Assembly (NCBI RefSeq): GCF_003863355.1
Contig: NZ_QQWG01000008.1
Span: forward strand, 62,001-126,000
DNA from: Ancylomarina euxina
GTDB taxonomy: Bacteria; Bacteroidota; Bacteroidia; Bacteroidales; Marinifilaceae
Direction of reading: 5' to 3'
Length of the DNA stretch: 64,000 nt
A model generated the notes under the pieces. It was given only the letters and a program-made list of their open reading frames with translations, was not told the origin of the DNA and ran no database searches. This document shows, in pieces, positions 53,244-62,433 of this stretch. Made by a program: the position numbers and the translations under genes. Each line of letters begins with the position of its first letter. Within the stretch, counting starts at the first letter, position 1.

Positions 53244-54224
53244 TCAATTTTTATCCTTTACAAAAAAGAGATCTATAGTTTGAATTAATCGCTGAAGAAA
53301 CGATGTATTATTCACTCTGGAAATTAATTTATGAATTCGACTTTCTGTTTCGGAGATCTTCCCCATATTGAAAAATTGGGATAATTGATTGATAAACTCT
53401 TTTCTGGGCATTTCTTTACCGTCTAGCTTTTGAATGCTCCCGGACTGAGAAATAGCAAGAGCCATTTCTAGAAAATCAGTTACACTAGCCTTCCACTTTA
53501 TATTTGAGTGGGTGTTTTCAGATATCAAGGGTGAGTGTAATAAATCTTTAAGACAATCCAATCGAGCTTCAAAATACAAGTTCAAAGGAGATCCGTAAAA
53601 ATCCATATTTTTCTTACTGAATTCAGCAGCAATTTCTTTTCTGGACTTCTTCAGATATATAATTCTACCTTGTCTAGTATTAATATTACTCATTTCATCT
53701 TTAAAGCGCATGAAAAAAGGATAGAATTCACGAAGCTCATCTTTCCAGGAATCACTATAGAATTTTTCTCTTTTAGACCTATCTGTAAATTTATGTCGGC
53801 AACGTTTAATCAGTTTGATTGACTTCAGAATTGTATCCTTCTGATGATTGAAATAATTTATCAAATCAAAAATGTCGGAATTCTTAATCGTGATATATTT
53901 GGAATCAGAATCCTCTTTGGATTCTTCAAGGGGAAATGAATTAATAAAATTCGGATTCTCCCCTATCATTTCTTCTAATGCTACAAATATCTGAAGGACA
54001 TACTCTAAATGAACTTCCCGATCATCAGTAGATTTCAACTTAGACAAAGTCAATCTCAAAGCATTAGAGAAGGCATCATACAAATTATCTAAGCTCTTTT
54101 TAAATTCATTTGAATCCGCATAATCATTAAAAAACAGTTTAGATAAACCATTCTTATTTTGAAAAGTAATATTAGCCTTAGACAATTCATTCTCCAAGGC
54201 CATTAAGCTTGAATCTTTGATCAT
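53244..54224 (-). CDS. RteC-like element regulator
   Basis: A 326-residue protein with the layout of RteC. The helical N-terminal half includes NYFNHQKDTILKSIKLIKRC and YPFFMRFKDEM. A C-terminal winged helix has IKWKASVTDFLEMALAISQS, then GSIQKLDGKEM and SRIHKLISRVNNTSFLQRLI. In CTnDOT, RteC activates the excision operon. The match is by pattern and context (next to an integrase, near an HTH_17 protein), so family membership is likely but the targets are not known. Confidence 0.75.
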   Translation of the reverse strand: MIKDSSLMALENELSKANITFQNKNGLSKLFFNDYADSNEFKKSLDNLYDAFSNALRLTLSKLKSTDDREVHLEYVLQIFVALEEMIGENPNFINSFPLEESKEDSDSKYITIKNSDIFDLINYFNHQKDTILKSIKLIKRCRHKFTDRSKREKFYSDSWKDELREFYPFFMRFKDEMSNINTRQGRIIYLKKSRKEIAAEFSKKNMDFYGSPLNLYFEARLDCLKDLLHSPLISENTHSNIKWKASVTDFLEMALAISQSGSIQKLDGKEMPRKEFINQLSQFFNMGKISETESRIHKLISRVNNTSFLQRLIQTIDLFFVKDKN

Positions 54225-54290
54225 ATAAATGGTTGTTAGCTAATCAATTTAACAAAAATTTATACATTATCAAAAATACCAGACAGCCTA

Positions 54291-55493
54291 TCAGAGTGTT
54301 ATCAATCGATTGGCGGAGTCTAAGACTTCATTTTCGAAGCTATCCAGATAGATTTGAGTGGTTCTTTCAGTGGTGTGGCCTAAGCCTTCAGAAATAACTG
54401 CAGTAGGTATTCCTGATCGCTTTGCTATAGTTGCCCATGAATGCCTAGCGACATATGGCGTGAGTGTAATGGGTAAATCTAAGATCTTGCCAACCTGTTT
54501 CAGTTTTGTACGATTCCGAGTCGCTCTTTTTGCATATAGTTTATGCATTTCAGCATGATTGTGTGTCAATAAAGGAAAGACATATTCGTTATGATTTTTC
54601 AAATTAGAGTATTTTAGTATAATCTCTAAAGCAGGTTCCACTAATGCGATCGTGTATTTTTGAGAGGTTTTTTGTCTTGAATAGTTTATACGTTCATTTA
54701 GAATATTCTCAACCTTTAAATGAGCTATATCAACGAATGATATACCCATACAATAGAAACTAAACATGAACAGATCTCGAGCTTGTTCATGACCAGGATC
54801 CGAACTCAGATCTATATCTCTAATTTGTTTGATCTTATCTTTGGTGAGAGCTCGCTTTTGAGTTTTCTCATATTTGACTTTATAATGTAAGAATGGATAA
54901 TTCTCTCTTTTTGCGAATCCCTCTTTTATGGCTCTATTGTAAATAGCTCGGATGGTACGCATATAACATGAGATTCCATTCGTTTTCATTCCGCTGGAAA
55001 TCATGTGGGTTTCAAACTTTTTAATCAGAGCGAAGTCAATTTCTTCAAAGCTGATCGTTTTATTATCCATAAACCGAATAAGTGCCAAGGATGCACTTCG
55101 ATAGGCACTGGCATTTCCCATCTTATTTATACTCTCAAGCTCTTGTATTAAATTTCCAGAATAAGCATTGAAGTCAAGTCCAATTCTGCCACTATATCGC
55201 TTTTCTATATCATCAATTGTATACAAATGATTCGAAGAATCTAAATCATTCACAATCCCCATTAGCTTGAGTTGGCATTTACGAATCTCGAAATTTTTAC
55301 GTTTGTAGACTTGTGAAAAATTCTTGATTTTTACATTTAAGAGATCTTCCTTTTCATCCCAGTGATCTTTGGGAACTGAAATTTTCATTGAAAAATATTT
55401 CAATTTTCTCCTATGAGAAACTCGAATCATTACAGGATAAGTTTCGTCCTTATATTGCCTCGATGTGAAAAGTAATACTTTGATTCTTGCCAT
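54291..55493 (-). CDS. Tyrosine recombinase (integrase) of the element
   Basis: A 400-residue integrase from the ATG at 55,493 (an in-frame GTG lies at 55,514). It has an arm-binding/SAM-like N-terminal part, a core-binding domain (~100-200) and a catalytic domain with YVARHSWATIAKRSG, EGLGHTT and the nucleophile Tyr in TQIYLDSF. At the Arg I position, where most relatives have FSFYxRGM, this protein reads FSFYCMGIS. A missing Arg I is also known for IntDOT of CTnDOT. It lies 150 bp from attR. Its start is next to the terminal palindrome, suggesting autoregulation. Confidence 0.92.
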   Translation of the reverse strand: MARIKVLLFTSRQYKDETYPVMIRVSHRRKLKYFSMKISVPKDHWDEKEDLLNVKIKNFSQVYKRKNFEIRKCQLKLMGIVNDLDSSNHLYTIDDIEKRYSGRIGLDFNAYSGNLIQELESINKMGNASAYRSASLALIRFMDNKTISFEEIDFALIKKFETHMISSGMKTNGISCYMRTIRAIYNRAIKEGFAKRENYPFLHYKVKYEKTQKRALTKDKIKQIRDIDLSSDPGHEQARDLFMFSFYCMGISFVDIAHLKVENILNERINYSRQKTSQKYTIALVEPALEIILKYSNLKNHNEYVFPLLTHNHAEMHKLYAKRATRNRTKLKQVGKILDLPITLTPYVARHSWATIAKRSGIPTAVISEGLGHTTERTTQIYLDSFENEVLDSANRLITL

Positions 55494-55515
55494 ATCATTT
55501 CGCTTTAAATACACG

Positions 55516-55540
55516 AAAGTTTAAACATAGTTTAATCTTT
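55516..55540. repeat. Terminal palindrome, right copy
   Basis: AAAGTTTAAAC-ATA-GTTTAATCTTT, one mismatch from a perfect palindrome. It shares 29 of 31 bases with the left copy including the flank. It lies 23 bp upstream of the integrase ATG and 102 bp from attR. Confidence 0.6.
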
Positions 55541-55642
55541 TCACTCATAAAGCTACATTATTTTACTTTTATATGCAAGAACAATAAAGCAAGCAAAAGC
55601 ACGGAACACCCAGTAATAAAGGGGCACAGGATCTATAAAACC

Positions 55643-55689
55643 CAAAAGAGGATGATAGCTAACTATCATCCTCTTTTGCTCTGCGAGCA
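55643..55689. repeat. attR: 47-bp direct repeat, also terminator of rnc
   Basis: Identical to 26,215-26,261 except for the central three bases (TAA instead of CTG). It forms a 15-bp hairpin with U-tracts on both strands and ends the rnc-fabF-acpP operon at its 3' side. Confidence 0.85.
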
Positions 55690-55709
55690 GAATAAATTAT
55701 TAACTACAA

Positions 55710-56456
55710 TTATGCTGTAGCTACCAAAGGTTCCTCAAGCTGCATTAAAGCTTCTTTTGCAGCCATTTGTTGAGCCTCCTTCTTAGATGCACCAATACCT
55801 TTCCCCAGCATGCTTTTCTCAACTTCAACTTCTGAAATGAAAACTGGCAGTTTCATCACCTGATCCAAACCATCTTCACGAGTATCAAAAACAACATCTT
55901 TCTTATTTTTCTGAGCCCACTCAATGAGTTTACTCTTAAAATTTGTTTCCACATTAACAACTTCTTCAATATTAATGTAGTTACGGAAGATCTTGTCTTC
56001 GATAAAAGTTTTAGTTACAGAATATCCCTGATCAAGATAAATAGCTCCAATCAAAGCTTCGAAAGCATCACCATAAATATGTTTATTATTATTCAGGTTA
56101 ACATTCGACATCACTTGCTTATCCAATCCAATCGCAAGAGCCAGTTTATTTAAAGATTCACGGCTAACAATTTTAGAACGGATTTGAGTGAGAAATCCCT
56201 CACTCTTATTGGGAAAGTATTTATAAAGAATATCAGCCGTTATAGATCCTAAAATAGCATCTCCTAAATATTCAAGACGCTCATTATTCATAGGAACTCC
56301 ATCCTTACAAGGAATGGAAGCTGATTTATGCACAAGCGCTTGCTCGTACAAATCTAATTTATTAGGCGTAAAGCCTAAAAGATCAAAAGACAATCCATAA
56401 AACTCCCTCTTAGGTAAGAATCGAAGTTTTATGGATTGAATAATAGATTTAATCAC
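55710..56456 (-). CDS. rnc: Ribonuclease III
   Basis: A 248-residue endonuclease for double-stranded RNA (rRNA maturation, mRNA turnover). The RNase III signature NERLEYLGDAIL is present near residue 60, with the second acidic site in HIYGDAFEALIGAIYLDQG. The C-terminal double-stranded-RNA-binding domain ends GASKKEAQQMAAKEAL. It starts 3 bp after the fabF stop, so it is cotranscribed with acpP and fabF, a common Bacteroidetes order. The mobile element has inserted just past its 3' end. Confidence 0.97.
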   Translation of the reverse strand: MIKSIIQSIKLRFLPKREFYGLSFDLLGFTPNKLDLYEQALVHKSASIPCKDGVPMNNERLEYLGDAILGSITADILYKYFPNKSEGFLTQIRSKIVSRESLNKLALAIGLDKQVMSNVNLNNNKHIYGDAFEALIGAIYLDQGYSVTKTFIEDKIFRNYINIEEVVNVETNFKSKLIEWAQKNKKDVVFDTREDGLDQVMKLPVFISEVEVEKSMLGKGIGASKKEAQQMAAKEALMQLEEPLVATA

Positions 56457-56459
56457 AAA

Positions 56460-57713
56460 TTATTCAGTAAAAGATTTGAAAATTACTGAAGCATTGTGTC
56501 CACCAAAACCAAACGTATTGCTTAAAGCTGCTCTGATAGGGCGCTCTTGAGCATTGTGAAGAGTAAGGTTTAATTTAGGATCAATTTCAGGATCTTGTTC
56601 TCTGTGATTGATAGTTGGCGGTACAGTAGAATTTTTAATTGCCAAAATACTAGCAATTGCTTCAACTGAACCGGCAGCTCCCAAAAGGTGACCTGTCATT
56701 GATTTTGTGGAACTAATGTTCACATTGTATGCATGCTCGCCTAAAACAGCTTTAACTGCTCTCAATTCCGGAATATCTCCTACTGGAGTCGATGTTCCAT
56801 GAACGTTGATATAGTCTAAATCTTCAGGCTGCATATTAGCGTCGCTAATTGCCATTTTCATAGCATTAATCGCACCACGTCCTTCAGGATGTGTTGCCGT
56901 CAAGTGATAAGCATCACCAGACATCCCACCACCAACAATTTCAGCATAAATTTTAGCACCACGGGCTTTAGCGTGTTCATATTCCTCAAGAATAAGAGCG
57001 CCTGCGCCTTCTCCCATTACAAAACCATCACGGGTTTTACAAAATGGACGAGATGCTTCTTTGTACTCATCATTGTTAGTTGAAAGGGCCTGCATCGAGT
57101 TAAATCCTCCTAATCCCGCTTCATTAATAGAAGCTTCTGAACCACCTGATATAAAAATATCAGCTTTACCCAAACGGATATAGTTCATTGCATCAATCAT
57201 AGCGTGCGTAGAAGAAGCACATGCAGATACTGTACCGTAGTTCGGTCCCTGGAAACCATATTTCATAGAAATATGACCGGCTGCAATATCAGAAATCATC
57301 TTAGGAATAAAGAAAGGAGAGAAACGAGGAGTTCCGTCCCCGTTTGCATATCCTGTTACTTCATCTAAGAAAGTCTTAATTCCGCCAATTCCAGAACCCC
57401 AAATTACTCCGGCTCTTGTTAAATCTTCAGCCTCCAAATCGAAACCTGCATCCTCGATTGCTTCATTTGCAGCAATTAAAGCATACTGTGCATAAAGATC
57501 GAGTTTACGAACTTCTTTGCGATCGAAATGCGCATTAGGGTCGAAGTTTTTAACCTCGCAAGCGAACTGTGTCTTGAATTTTGAAGCATCGAACTGGCGA
57601 ATCTTATCAGATCCACTCACTCCGTTCTTCAAACTCTCCCAATACTCGGCAATATTATTACCGATAGGGTTAATGGTTCCAAGACCAGTTACTACTACTC
57701 TTTTAAGTTCCAT
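56460..57713 (-). CDS. fabF: 3-oxoacyl-[acyl-carrier-protein] synthase II
   Basis: A 417-residue condensing enzyme that extends acyl-ACP with malonyl-ACP in fatty acid synthesis. The catalytic triad is Cys (TVSACASSTHAM), His (NVHGTSTPVGD) and His (KSMTGHLLGAAGS). The family start KRVVVTGLGTINPIGN and glycine-rich end NTFGFGGHNASVIF are present. It is the second gene of acpP-fabF-rnc, 22 bp after acpP, so the enzyme and its carrier are made together. Confidence 0.97.
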   Translation of the reverse strand: MELKRVVVTGLGTINPIGNNIAEYWESLKNGVSGSDKIRQFDASKFKTQFACEVKNFDPNAHFDRKEVRKLDLYAQYALIAANEAIEDAGFDLEAEDLTRAGVIWGSGIGGIKTFLDEVTGYANGDGTPRFSPFFIPKMISDIAAGHISMKYGFQGPNYGTVSACASSTHAMIDAMNYIRLGKADIFISGGSEASINEAGLGGFNSMQALSTNNDEYKEASRPFCKTRDGFVMGEGAGALILEEYEHAKARGAKIYAEIVGGGMSGDAYHLTATHPEGRGAINAMKMAISDANMQPEDLDYINVHGTSTPVGDIPELRAVKAVLGEHAYNVNISSTKSMTGHLLGAAGSVEAIASILAIKNSTVPPTINHREQDPEIDPKLNLTLHNAQERPIRAALSNTFGFGGHNASVIFKSFTE

Positions 57714-57735
57714 AAAAAGGTTCTGGGTTAATTAA

Positions 57736-57972
57736 TTACTTAGCGTTTTCTTCGATATAAGAAATAGCGGCACCAACAGTCCCGATGTTTTCAGCTTGAT
57801 CGTCTGGAATAGCGATGTTAAATTCTTTTTCGAATTCCATGATTAACTCAACGGTATCCAATGAATCAGCTCCTAGGTCGTTAGTGAAGCTAGCTTCAAT
57901 AGCAACTTCTGTTTCATCAACACCCAATTTGTCAACAATGATTGCTTTTACTCTAGATGCAATATCAGACAT
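57736..57972 (-). CDS. acpP: Acyl carrier protein
   Basis: A 78-residue carrier. It starts at the ATG at 57,972 ([20 protein letters not shown]); the longer frame to 58,014 is not used. The phosphopantetheine Ser is in the canonical [10 protein letters not shown]. The protein is acidic and four-helical as usual. It is first in the acpP-fabF-rnc operon and divergent from purN. Confidence 0.97.
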   Translation of the reverse strand: MSDIASRVKAIIVDKLGVDETEVAIEASFTNDLGADSLDTVELIMEFEKEFNIAIPDDQAENIGTVGAAISYIEENAK

Positions 57973-58072
57973 AACTTTAAATTTTAGATTAATATTTAAA
58001 TAATTGTTTTTCAACTCTGCAAAGAAATAAATTTAGTGATTAAAATCAAACTTATTTCCACATAGTTGGTCG

Positions 58073-58080
58073 CAAAGATA
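58073..58080 (-). promoter_or_regulatory. -7 box of acpP operon
   Basis: TATCTTTG on the minus strand about 100 bp before the acpP ATG. The only nearby TTG is 15 nt upstream, a short spacer. Confidence 0.5.
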
Positions 58081-58320
58081 ATCCTTTTTCTCTCTCAAGT
58101 GAAAGAATTTTCTATTAAATTCAACCCACACAACGCTTTCTTCCTGATAATCTGACAAATACAAAACCAAACTAATCATCACAGTTGAAATTTGAGTTTA
58201 TATTATTAAGGCTTAGATCAAAAACTCCTGAATAATAAAATAAAACAACTTGAAAATAAGATGATAACTCATAAAGTTAAAAATGATAATAATCAGAGGA
58301 GTATAAATTCATTTATTAAT

Positions 58321-58328
58321 TAACTTTG
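58321..58328 (+). promoter_or_regulatory. -7 box of purN
   Basis: TAACTTTG, 27 bp before the purN ATG. No clear TTG at the expected distance. Confidence 0.45.
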
Positions 58329-58354
58329 CGGAGATTAAATATGAAAAAACAACC

Positions 58355-58930
58355 ATGAAAAGAATTGCCATTTTTGCTTCTGGATCAGGAAGTAACGCTG
58401 AGAATATTGCTCATTATTTCAAATCAAATCCTGAGGTTGAAATCTCAATTATTCTTAGCAACAAAAAAGATGCTTTTGTTCTCGAAAGAGCAAACAAGCT
58501 CAATATCCCAAGCCAATCTTTCACTCGAAATGATTTTTACGAGTCAAACACTATCGTTGATTTATTAAAAAACAAGAAAATAGATCTAATTGTATTAGCA
58601 GGATTCCTATGGCTAGTGCCAGATTCTCTAATAAAAGCCTTTCCTAATGCCATTGTTAATATTCACCCTGCTCTTCTTCCTAACTATGGTGGTAAAGGCA
58701 TGTATGGCATGAATGTTCACAATGCTGTTATTACCAATAAGGATAAAGAAAGTGGTATAACCATCCATATTGTGAATGAAAAATACGACGATGGAGAAAC
58801 CATTCTTCAGGCAAAATGCCAAATCGAAGAGAATGATACAGCTGAAGATCTTGCCAATAAAATACATGATCTAGAATATGAGCATTTCCCACGTGCCGTT
58901 GAAACTTACTTGAACAAGATTAAAAAATAG
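58355..58930 (+). CDS. purN: Phosphoribosylglycinamide formyltransferase
   Basis: A 191-residue enzyme that transfers formyl from 10-formyl-tetrahydrofolate to GAR in purine synthesis. It opens IAIFASGSGSNAENI, the phosphate-binding loop. The catalytic Asn and His are in VNIHPALLPNYGGKGMYG. The Asp loop is in GITIHIVNEKYDDG. The length is normal. It is a single gene divergent from acpP, an arrangement common in Bacteroidetes. Confidence 0.96.
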   Translation: MKRIAIFASGSGSNAENIAHYFKSNPEVEISIILSNKKDAFVLERANKLNIPSQSFTRNDFYESNTIVDLLKNKKIDLIVLAGFLWLVPDSLIKAFPNAIVNIHPALLPNYGGKGMYGMNVHNAVITNKDKESGITIHIVNEKYDDGETILQAKCQIEENDTAEDLANKIHDLEYEHFPRAVETYLNKIKK

Positions 58931-58946
58931 ACTTATTAAAGAATAG

Positions 58947-58987
58947 AAAAAATGGGAGATAGCTTAATAAGCTGTCTCCCATTTTTA
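58947..58987. terminator. Bidirectional terminator, purN / M23 peptidase
   Basis: A long stem AAATGGGAGATAGCTT / AAGCTGTCTCCCATTT (one G-U) with A- and T-tracts on both sides, between convergent genes. Confidence 0.9.
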
Positions 58988-59009
58988 TTTAATGTCTTTT
59001 TAGATCTAA

Positions 59010-60314
59010 TTATAAACTCATAATACTTGAATCAAGTGCGACCTCATTTTCAGCAATATTTTCCTCAACACCTAATTCAATCAAAAGCTGATTCTTAATC
59101 ATATTATAAGCTACAACATTCTGTGCTGAGACAGGTGCTACAGGAGGCGATTTCATTTTAAGAGGATTAATTGCAGTTCCATTCTTATGAACTCTGAAAT
59201 CTAAATGTGGGCCAGTAGCCAATCCACTTGCTCCAACGTAACCAATTACTTGACCTTGCTTAACCCGCGCACCAACTCCAACATTTTTGCCAAATCGAGA
59301 GAAGTGCATATAAGTTGTAGAGTAAATTGAGTTATGCTTTATCGTTAGGTAGCGTCCTCCTCCTTGGCTCTGATTTCCTTTTTTAACCACAATACCATCA
59401 CCAATAGTCATAACAGGTGTTCCAGTTGGAGCGGCATAATCGATACCATGATGTGGACGATAACGCTTAAGTACAGGATGAAATCTATTATTTGAAAATT
59501 TAGAACTAATACGTGAGAAACGCAGAGGTGCTTTCAGAAAGGCTTTCTGTAAACTCTTACCCTCTTCATCGAAATAACCTTTTTTATCTCCATCATCAAA
59601 TGCAAATGCATAATTGTTTGATTTATGATGAACAAAATTGGCAGCAATTACTTTAATCTGATGGATAGATTTTCCATCAATCATTTCTTCATCGTAGATA
59701 ACATTGAATTCGTCTCCTTTACCAATACCAAAGAAATCAATCGTCCAAGCATAGATGTCAGACAATTCCATCGAAAGAACTGGATCTGCACCAACCTCAA
59801 CCATTGCATTCCACAAGGAAGATTCTATTGTACCTTTAACTTGTTTACGAACTGTCGTAATCTCCTTTTGTCCTTTATAAACTTGAATAGTGTCCGTTAA
59901 ATCAAAAACGATATATTCCTTAGGGGTATTCTCGTAAATAAAGTATTCAGCCGTCCTCAAGCTATCCTTAGTAAAAAGCATGGCATACTTCTTGCCCGAT
60001 CGAATTTTGCGGACATTGAATACCTTCTTTGCTTTTTGAGCAATCTCATGAATAAGCTTCGAAGATACTCCTTGCTTATCAAGTATAACTGAAAGGGTTT
60101 GATTTCGCGTTACCTTATGCTCCTCAAGCTGAAAATTATCTATAGGAAAACCATATTTATAATTGATTTCCTGATTTTGGACAGAATCAATTAATACAGG
60201 TTTAGCTTTGTCGGCAGGTGTTAATTCTACATCCTTTCTATTTTTCAGGAAAAATAAGCCTGCAAGAATAAGAACTGGAATGATTAGGTATTGAACTTTA
60301 AGGAAACGTTTCAT
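59010..60314 (-). CDS. M23-family peptidoglycan endopeptidase
   Basis: A 434-residue envelope protein with an N-terminal membrane anchor (LIIPVLILAGLFFL). An OapA/LysM-like N-terminal region (HKVTRNQTLSVILDKQGVSS) precedes the C-terminal M23 (LytM) domain. Zinc ligands are in RPHHGIDYAAPTGTPV and GPHLDFRVH. The second HxH His is replaced by Asp, as in several Bacteroidetes members, so the metal site may be altered. It probably cleaves peptide cross-links or activates amidases in the periplasm. Single gene. Confidence 0.9.
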   Translation of the reverse strand: MKRFLKVQYLIIPVLILAGLFFLKNRKDVELTPADKAKPVLIDSVQNQEINYKYGFPIDNFQLEEHKVTRNQTLSVILDKQGVSSKLIHEIAQKAKKVFNVRKIRSGKKYAMLFTKDSLRTAEYFIYENTPKEYIVFDLTDTIQVYKGQKEITTVRKQVKGTIESSLWNAMVEVGADPVLSMELSDIYAWTIDFFGIGKGDEFNVIYDEEMIDGKSIHQIKVIAANFVHHKSNNYAFAFDDGDKKGYFDEEGKSLQKAFLKAPLRFSRISSKFSNNRFHPVLKRYRPHHGIDYAAPTGTPVMTIGDGIVVKKGNQSQGGGRYLTIKHNSIYSTTYMHFSRFGKNVGVGARVKQGQVIGYVGASGLATGPHLDFRVHKNGTAINPLKMKSPPVAPVSAQNVVAYNMIKNQLLIELGVEENIAENEVALDSSIMSL

Positions 60315-60440
60315 AAAATAATTAAATCTTCAAAATAGAACTTCGGTCGGATATCTTCACAAATCGGCTTCTTTCATCTTCACAAGTTTGTCATCTGGCC
60401 AACTTAGTCGCCGAAGTTAAGATATAAAAGATGTGGATAC

Positions 60441-60480
60441 AAATTGCCGGGTATTAGAATAAGCTAATCCCGGCAATTTT
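60441..60480. terminator. Hairpin downstream of the first YitT-type gene
   Basis: The arms AAATTGCCGGG (60441-60451) and CCCGGCAATTT (60469-60479), with ATTAG/CTAAT in the loop. The T-tract is short on either strand. Confidence 0.65.
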
Positions 60481-60525
60481 AACATTATTAAACCTATCCA
60501 ATCTGTTCTCTATAAACAGCTGATA

Positions 60526-61386
60526 CTATTTTATTTTATCGAAACCTTGTCCATAAACTCCCATGACCGATCCCATTGATATAAACGCATCTGGATCTAG
60601 AACTTTAACCATTTTTAAAATGGCTTGTGAGTCTTTCTTCTTGGCTAAAAGCATTAAAACTTTTACATCTTCCTGAGAGTATCCTCCTTTTGCTTGCAGT
60701 TCGGTTAAACCTTGATCGAGATTTGTAATGAGTTCTATTCTAATTTCATCAAACTTTTTAGTAAAGATGAAAATTTGAACCGATTGCTTACTCCCTTCAA
60801 TCACCATATCCACACAATAAGCACTCACTCCCATAGCTACAAAACCATATACAACTTGCTCAATAGAGTTCGAAAGAAAGTACGACGATGAAATGATTAT
60901 TAAATCTAAAGTCAATAAAAGCTGGCCAGGACTATAATTTCGGTACTTATTAATCATCATAGCAATAATATCGGTACCACCAGTACTTCCACCTTGAGAA
61001 AGAATAATACCTGCACTAGCTCCAGCCATAATACCACCAATTATAGCACACATAAATCTATCACTGACCAAAGGTTCTGTGAAAATAGATTGCAAGAGCC
61101 ATAAAAAGAAAGACAAAACAAAAGTTGCGAAAATGGTTTTGATACCAAATCCGAAACCTAACACTCTCATAGCTAGAACAAGCAGCAATCCATTAATAAT
61201 AAGAACAGAATAACCTACTTTAAAACCTGTCGCGAAATAGATAATGGTTGCAATACCACTCACTCCACCACCAACGATCTCAGATGGAATTAAGAAACCT
61301 GTCCAGCCTACTGAACCGATAAAAAGTCCTAGTGCAATAATAAAATAGGACTTAAATTGCTTGGTGAAATTTACAACACTTGTCAT
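60526..61386 (-). CDS. YitT-family membrane protein, paralogue A
   Basis: A 286-residue membrane protein. It has five or six hydrophobic helices in the first 190 residues, with GWTGFLIPSEIVGGGVSGIA and the glycine loop ILSQGGSTGGTDIIAMMINK. A soluble DUF2179 domain follows (about 205-286, ending FISMGSVMGVYGQGFDKI). The family's transport role, if any, is unknown. The next gene upstream is a close paralogue of the same length, so they arose by tandem duplication and may form a heteromeric complex. Confidence 0.88.
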   Translation of the reverse strand: MTSVVNFTKQFKSYFIIALGLFIGSVGWTGFLIPSEIVGGGVSGIATIIYFATGFKVGYSVLIINGLLLVLAMRVLGFGFGIKTIFATFVLSFFLWLLQSIFTEPLVSDRFMCAIIGGIMAGASAGIILSQGGSTGGTDIIAMMINKYRNYSPGQLLLTLDLIIISSSYFLSNSIEQVVYGFVAMGVSAYCVDMVIEGSKQSVQIFIFTKKFDEIRIELITNLDQGLTELQAKGGYSQEDVKVLMLLAKKKDSQAILKMVKVLDPDAFISMGSVMGVYGQGFDKIK

Positions 61387-61455
61387 TATCTAATTTTAAG
61401 ATGATTTTCCCACATGGGATTTTTATTTTCGGGCACAAAGCTAGTAAGATTTTCC

Positions 61456-62316
61456 TTAAGCACGAATTTCATCAAAACCAAAACCATAAACTCCCATGAC
61501 AGATCCCATGGAAACAAAGGCATTAGGATCGTGCTGTTTTACCAATTTGAAAACCTGTGGTGTTTCATGTTTACGCACAACAACCATCAGCATCTTTTTA
61601 TTCTCTTTTGAGTACCATCCCATAGCATCGATAACAGAAATTCCTCTATTAATATTTAATCCAATCTCATCGGCTAACTTCTCATGATCCTTAGTAATAA
61701 TAAACATTTGAGCCGATTGTTTACTTCCACTTATGACCATATCTATAGCATAAGAAGCAACCCCCATCGACACATAACCATAAACAATGGTTGGCACATC
61801 ACCAAAAACAATATACGAAGATGCAATAATAAAGACATCAAAATATAGGATTACACGTCCAGGACTGATATTCTTATATTTATTAATAATCATGGCTATA
61901 ATATCAGTACCACCACTACTTCCTCCCTGAGAAATAGTAATTCCAACACCTGCCCCTCCTAATATACCACCAATAATTGCAGCCATAAATTTATCATCAA
62001 CTAAAGGCGCTGTGAAAAATTTTTGTTGAACACTAAGAAAAACTGAGCCCAATATAATAGCATAAATAGTCTTAGCTCCGAATTTTGGACCTAAAATTTT
62101 TAAAGCTATAATAATGAGAAAACAATTAATAATGAAGTAAGACACACCTACCGGGATGGTCTCTTTGGATCCATAAAAAATTAAAGTTCCAATACCACTA
62201 ACGCCACCTCCTATGATTTCTGATGGAATTAAAAAGGCGGTCCAGCCAAAACTATAAATTGCCAATCCCAATGCAATGATTAAATAGGATTTTAACTCTG
62301 AGGTGTTAAATTTCAT
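61456..62316 (-). CDS. YitT-family membrane protein, paralogue B
   Basis: A 286-residue paralogue of the downstream gene. It has GWTAFLIPSEIIGGGVSGIG, ITISQGGSSGGTDIIAMIIN and the DUF2179 end FVSMGSVMGVYGFGFDEI. Helix layout and length are the same; sequence identity is moderate, so the duplication is old. The 69-bp gap contains a small TCCCA/TGGGA hairpin but no strong terminator on this strand, so both may be cotranscribed. Confidence 0.88.
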   Translation of the reverse strand: MKFNTSELKSYLIIALGLAIYSFGWTAFLIPSEIIGGGVSGIGTLIFYGSKETIPVGVSYFIINCFLIIIALKILGPKFGAKTIYAIILGSVFLSVQQKFFTAPLVDDKFMAAIIGGILGGAGVGITISQGGSSGGTDIIAMIINKYKNISPGRVILYFDVFIIASSYIVFGDVPTIVYGYVSMGVASYAIDMVISGSKQSAQMFIITKDHEKLADEIGLNINRGISVIDAMGWYSKENKKMLMVVVRKHETPQVFKLVKQHDPNAFVSMGSVMGVYGFGFDEIRA

Positions 62317-62366
62317 TTTATGAATTATTACTTTTTAAGATTAATTTATCAATTGTTATAAAAAAA

Positions 62367-62412
62367 GAAAAGCTTTAGTTTCATTGAGTAGTCAATGAAA
62401 CTAAAGCTTTTC
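62367..62412 (-). terminator. Terminator of leuS
   Basis: A perfect 21-bp stem (62367-62387 with 62392-62412) with a 4-nt loop, followed by T6 on the minus strand. Confidence 0.93.
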
Positions 62413-62433
62413 AAATATGAATTTAGCTTTCTT

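Noticed and set aside
57973-58014. N-terminal extension of acyl carrier protein
   Set aside because: The family starts at MSDIASRV. The upstream residues lie in the leader.
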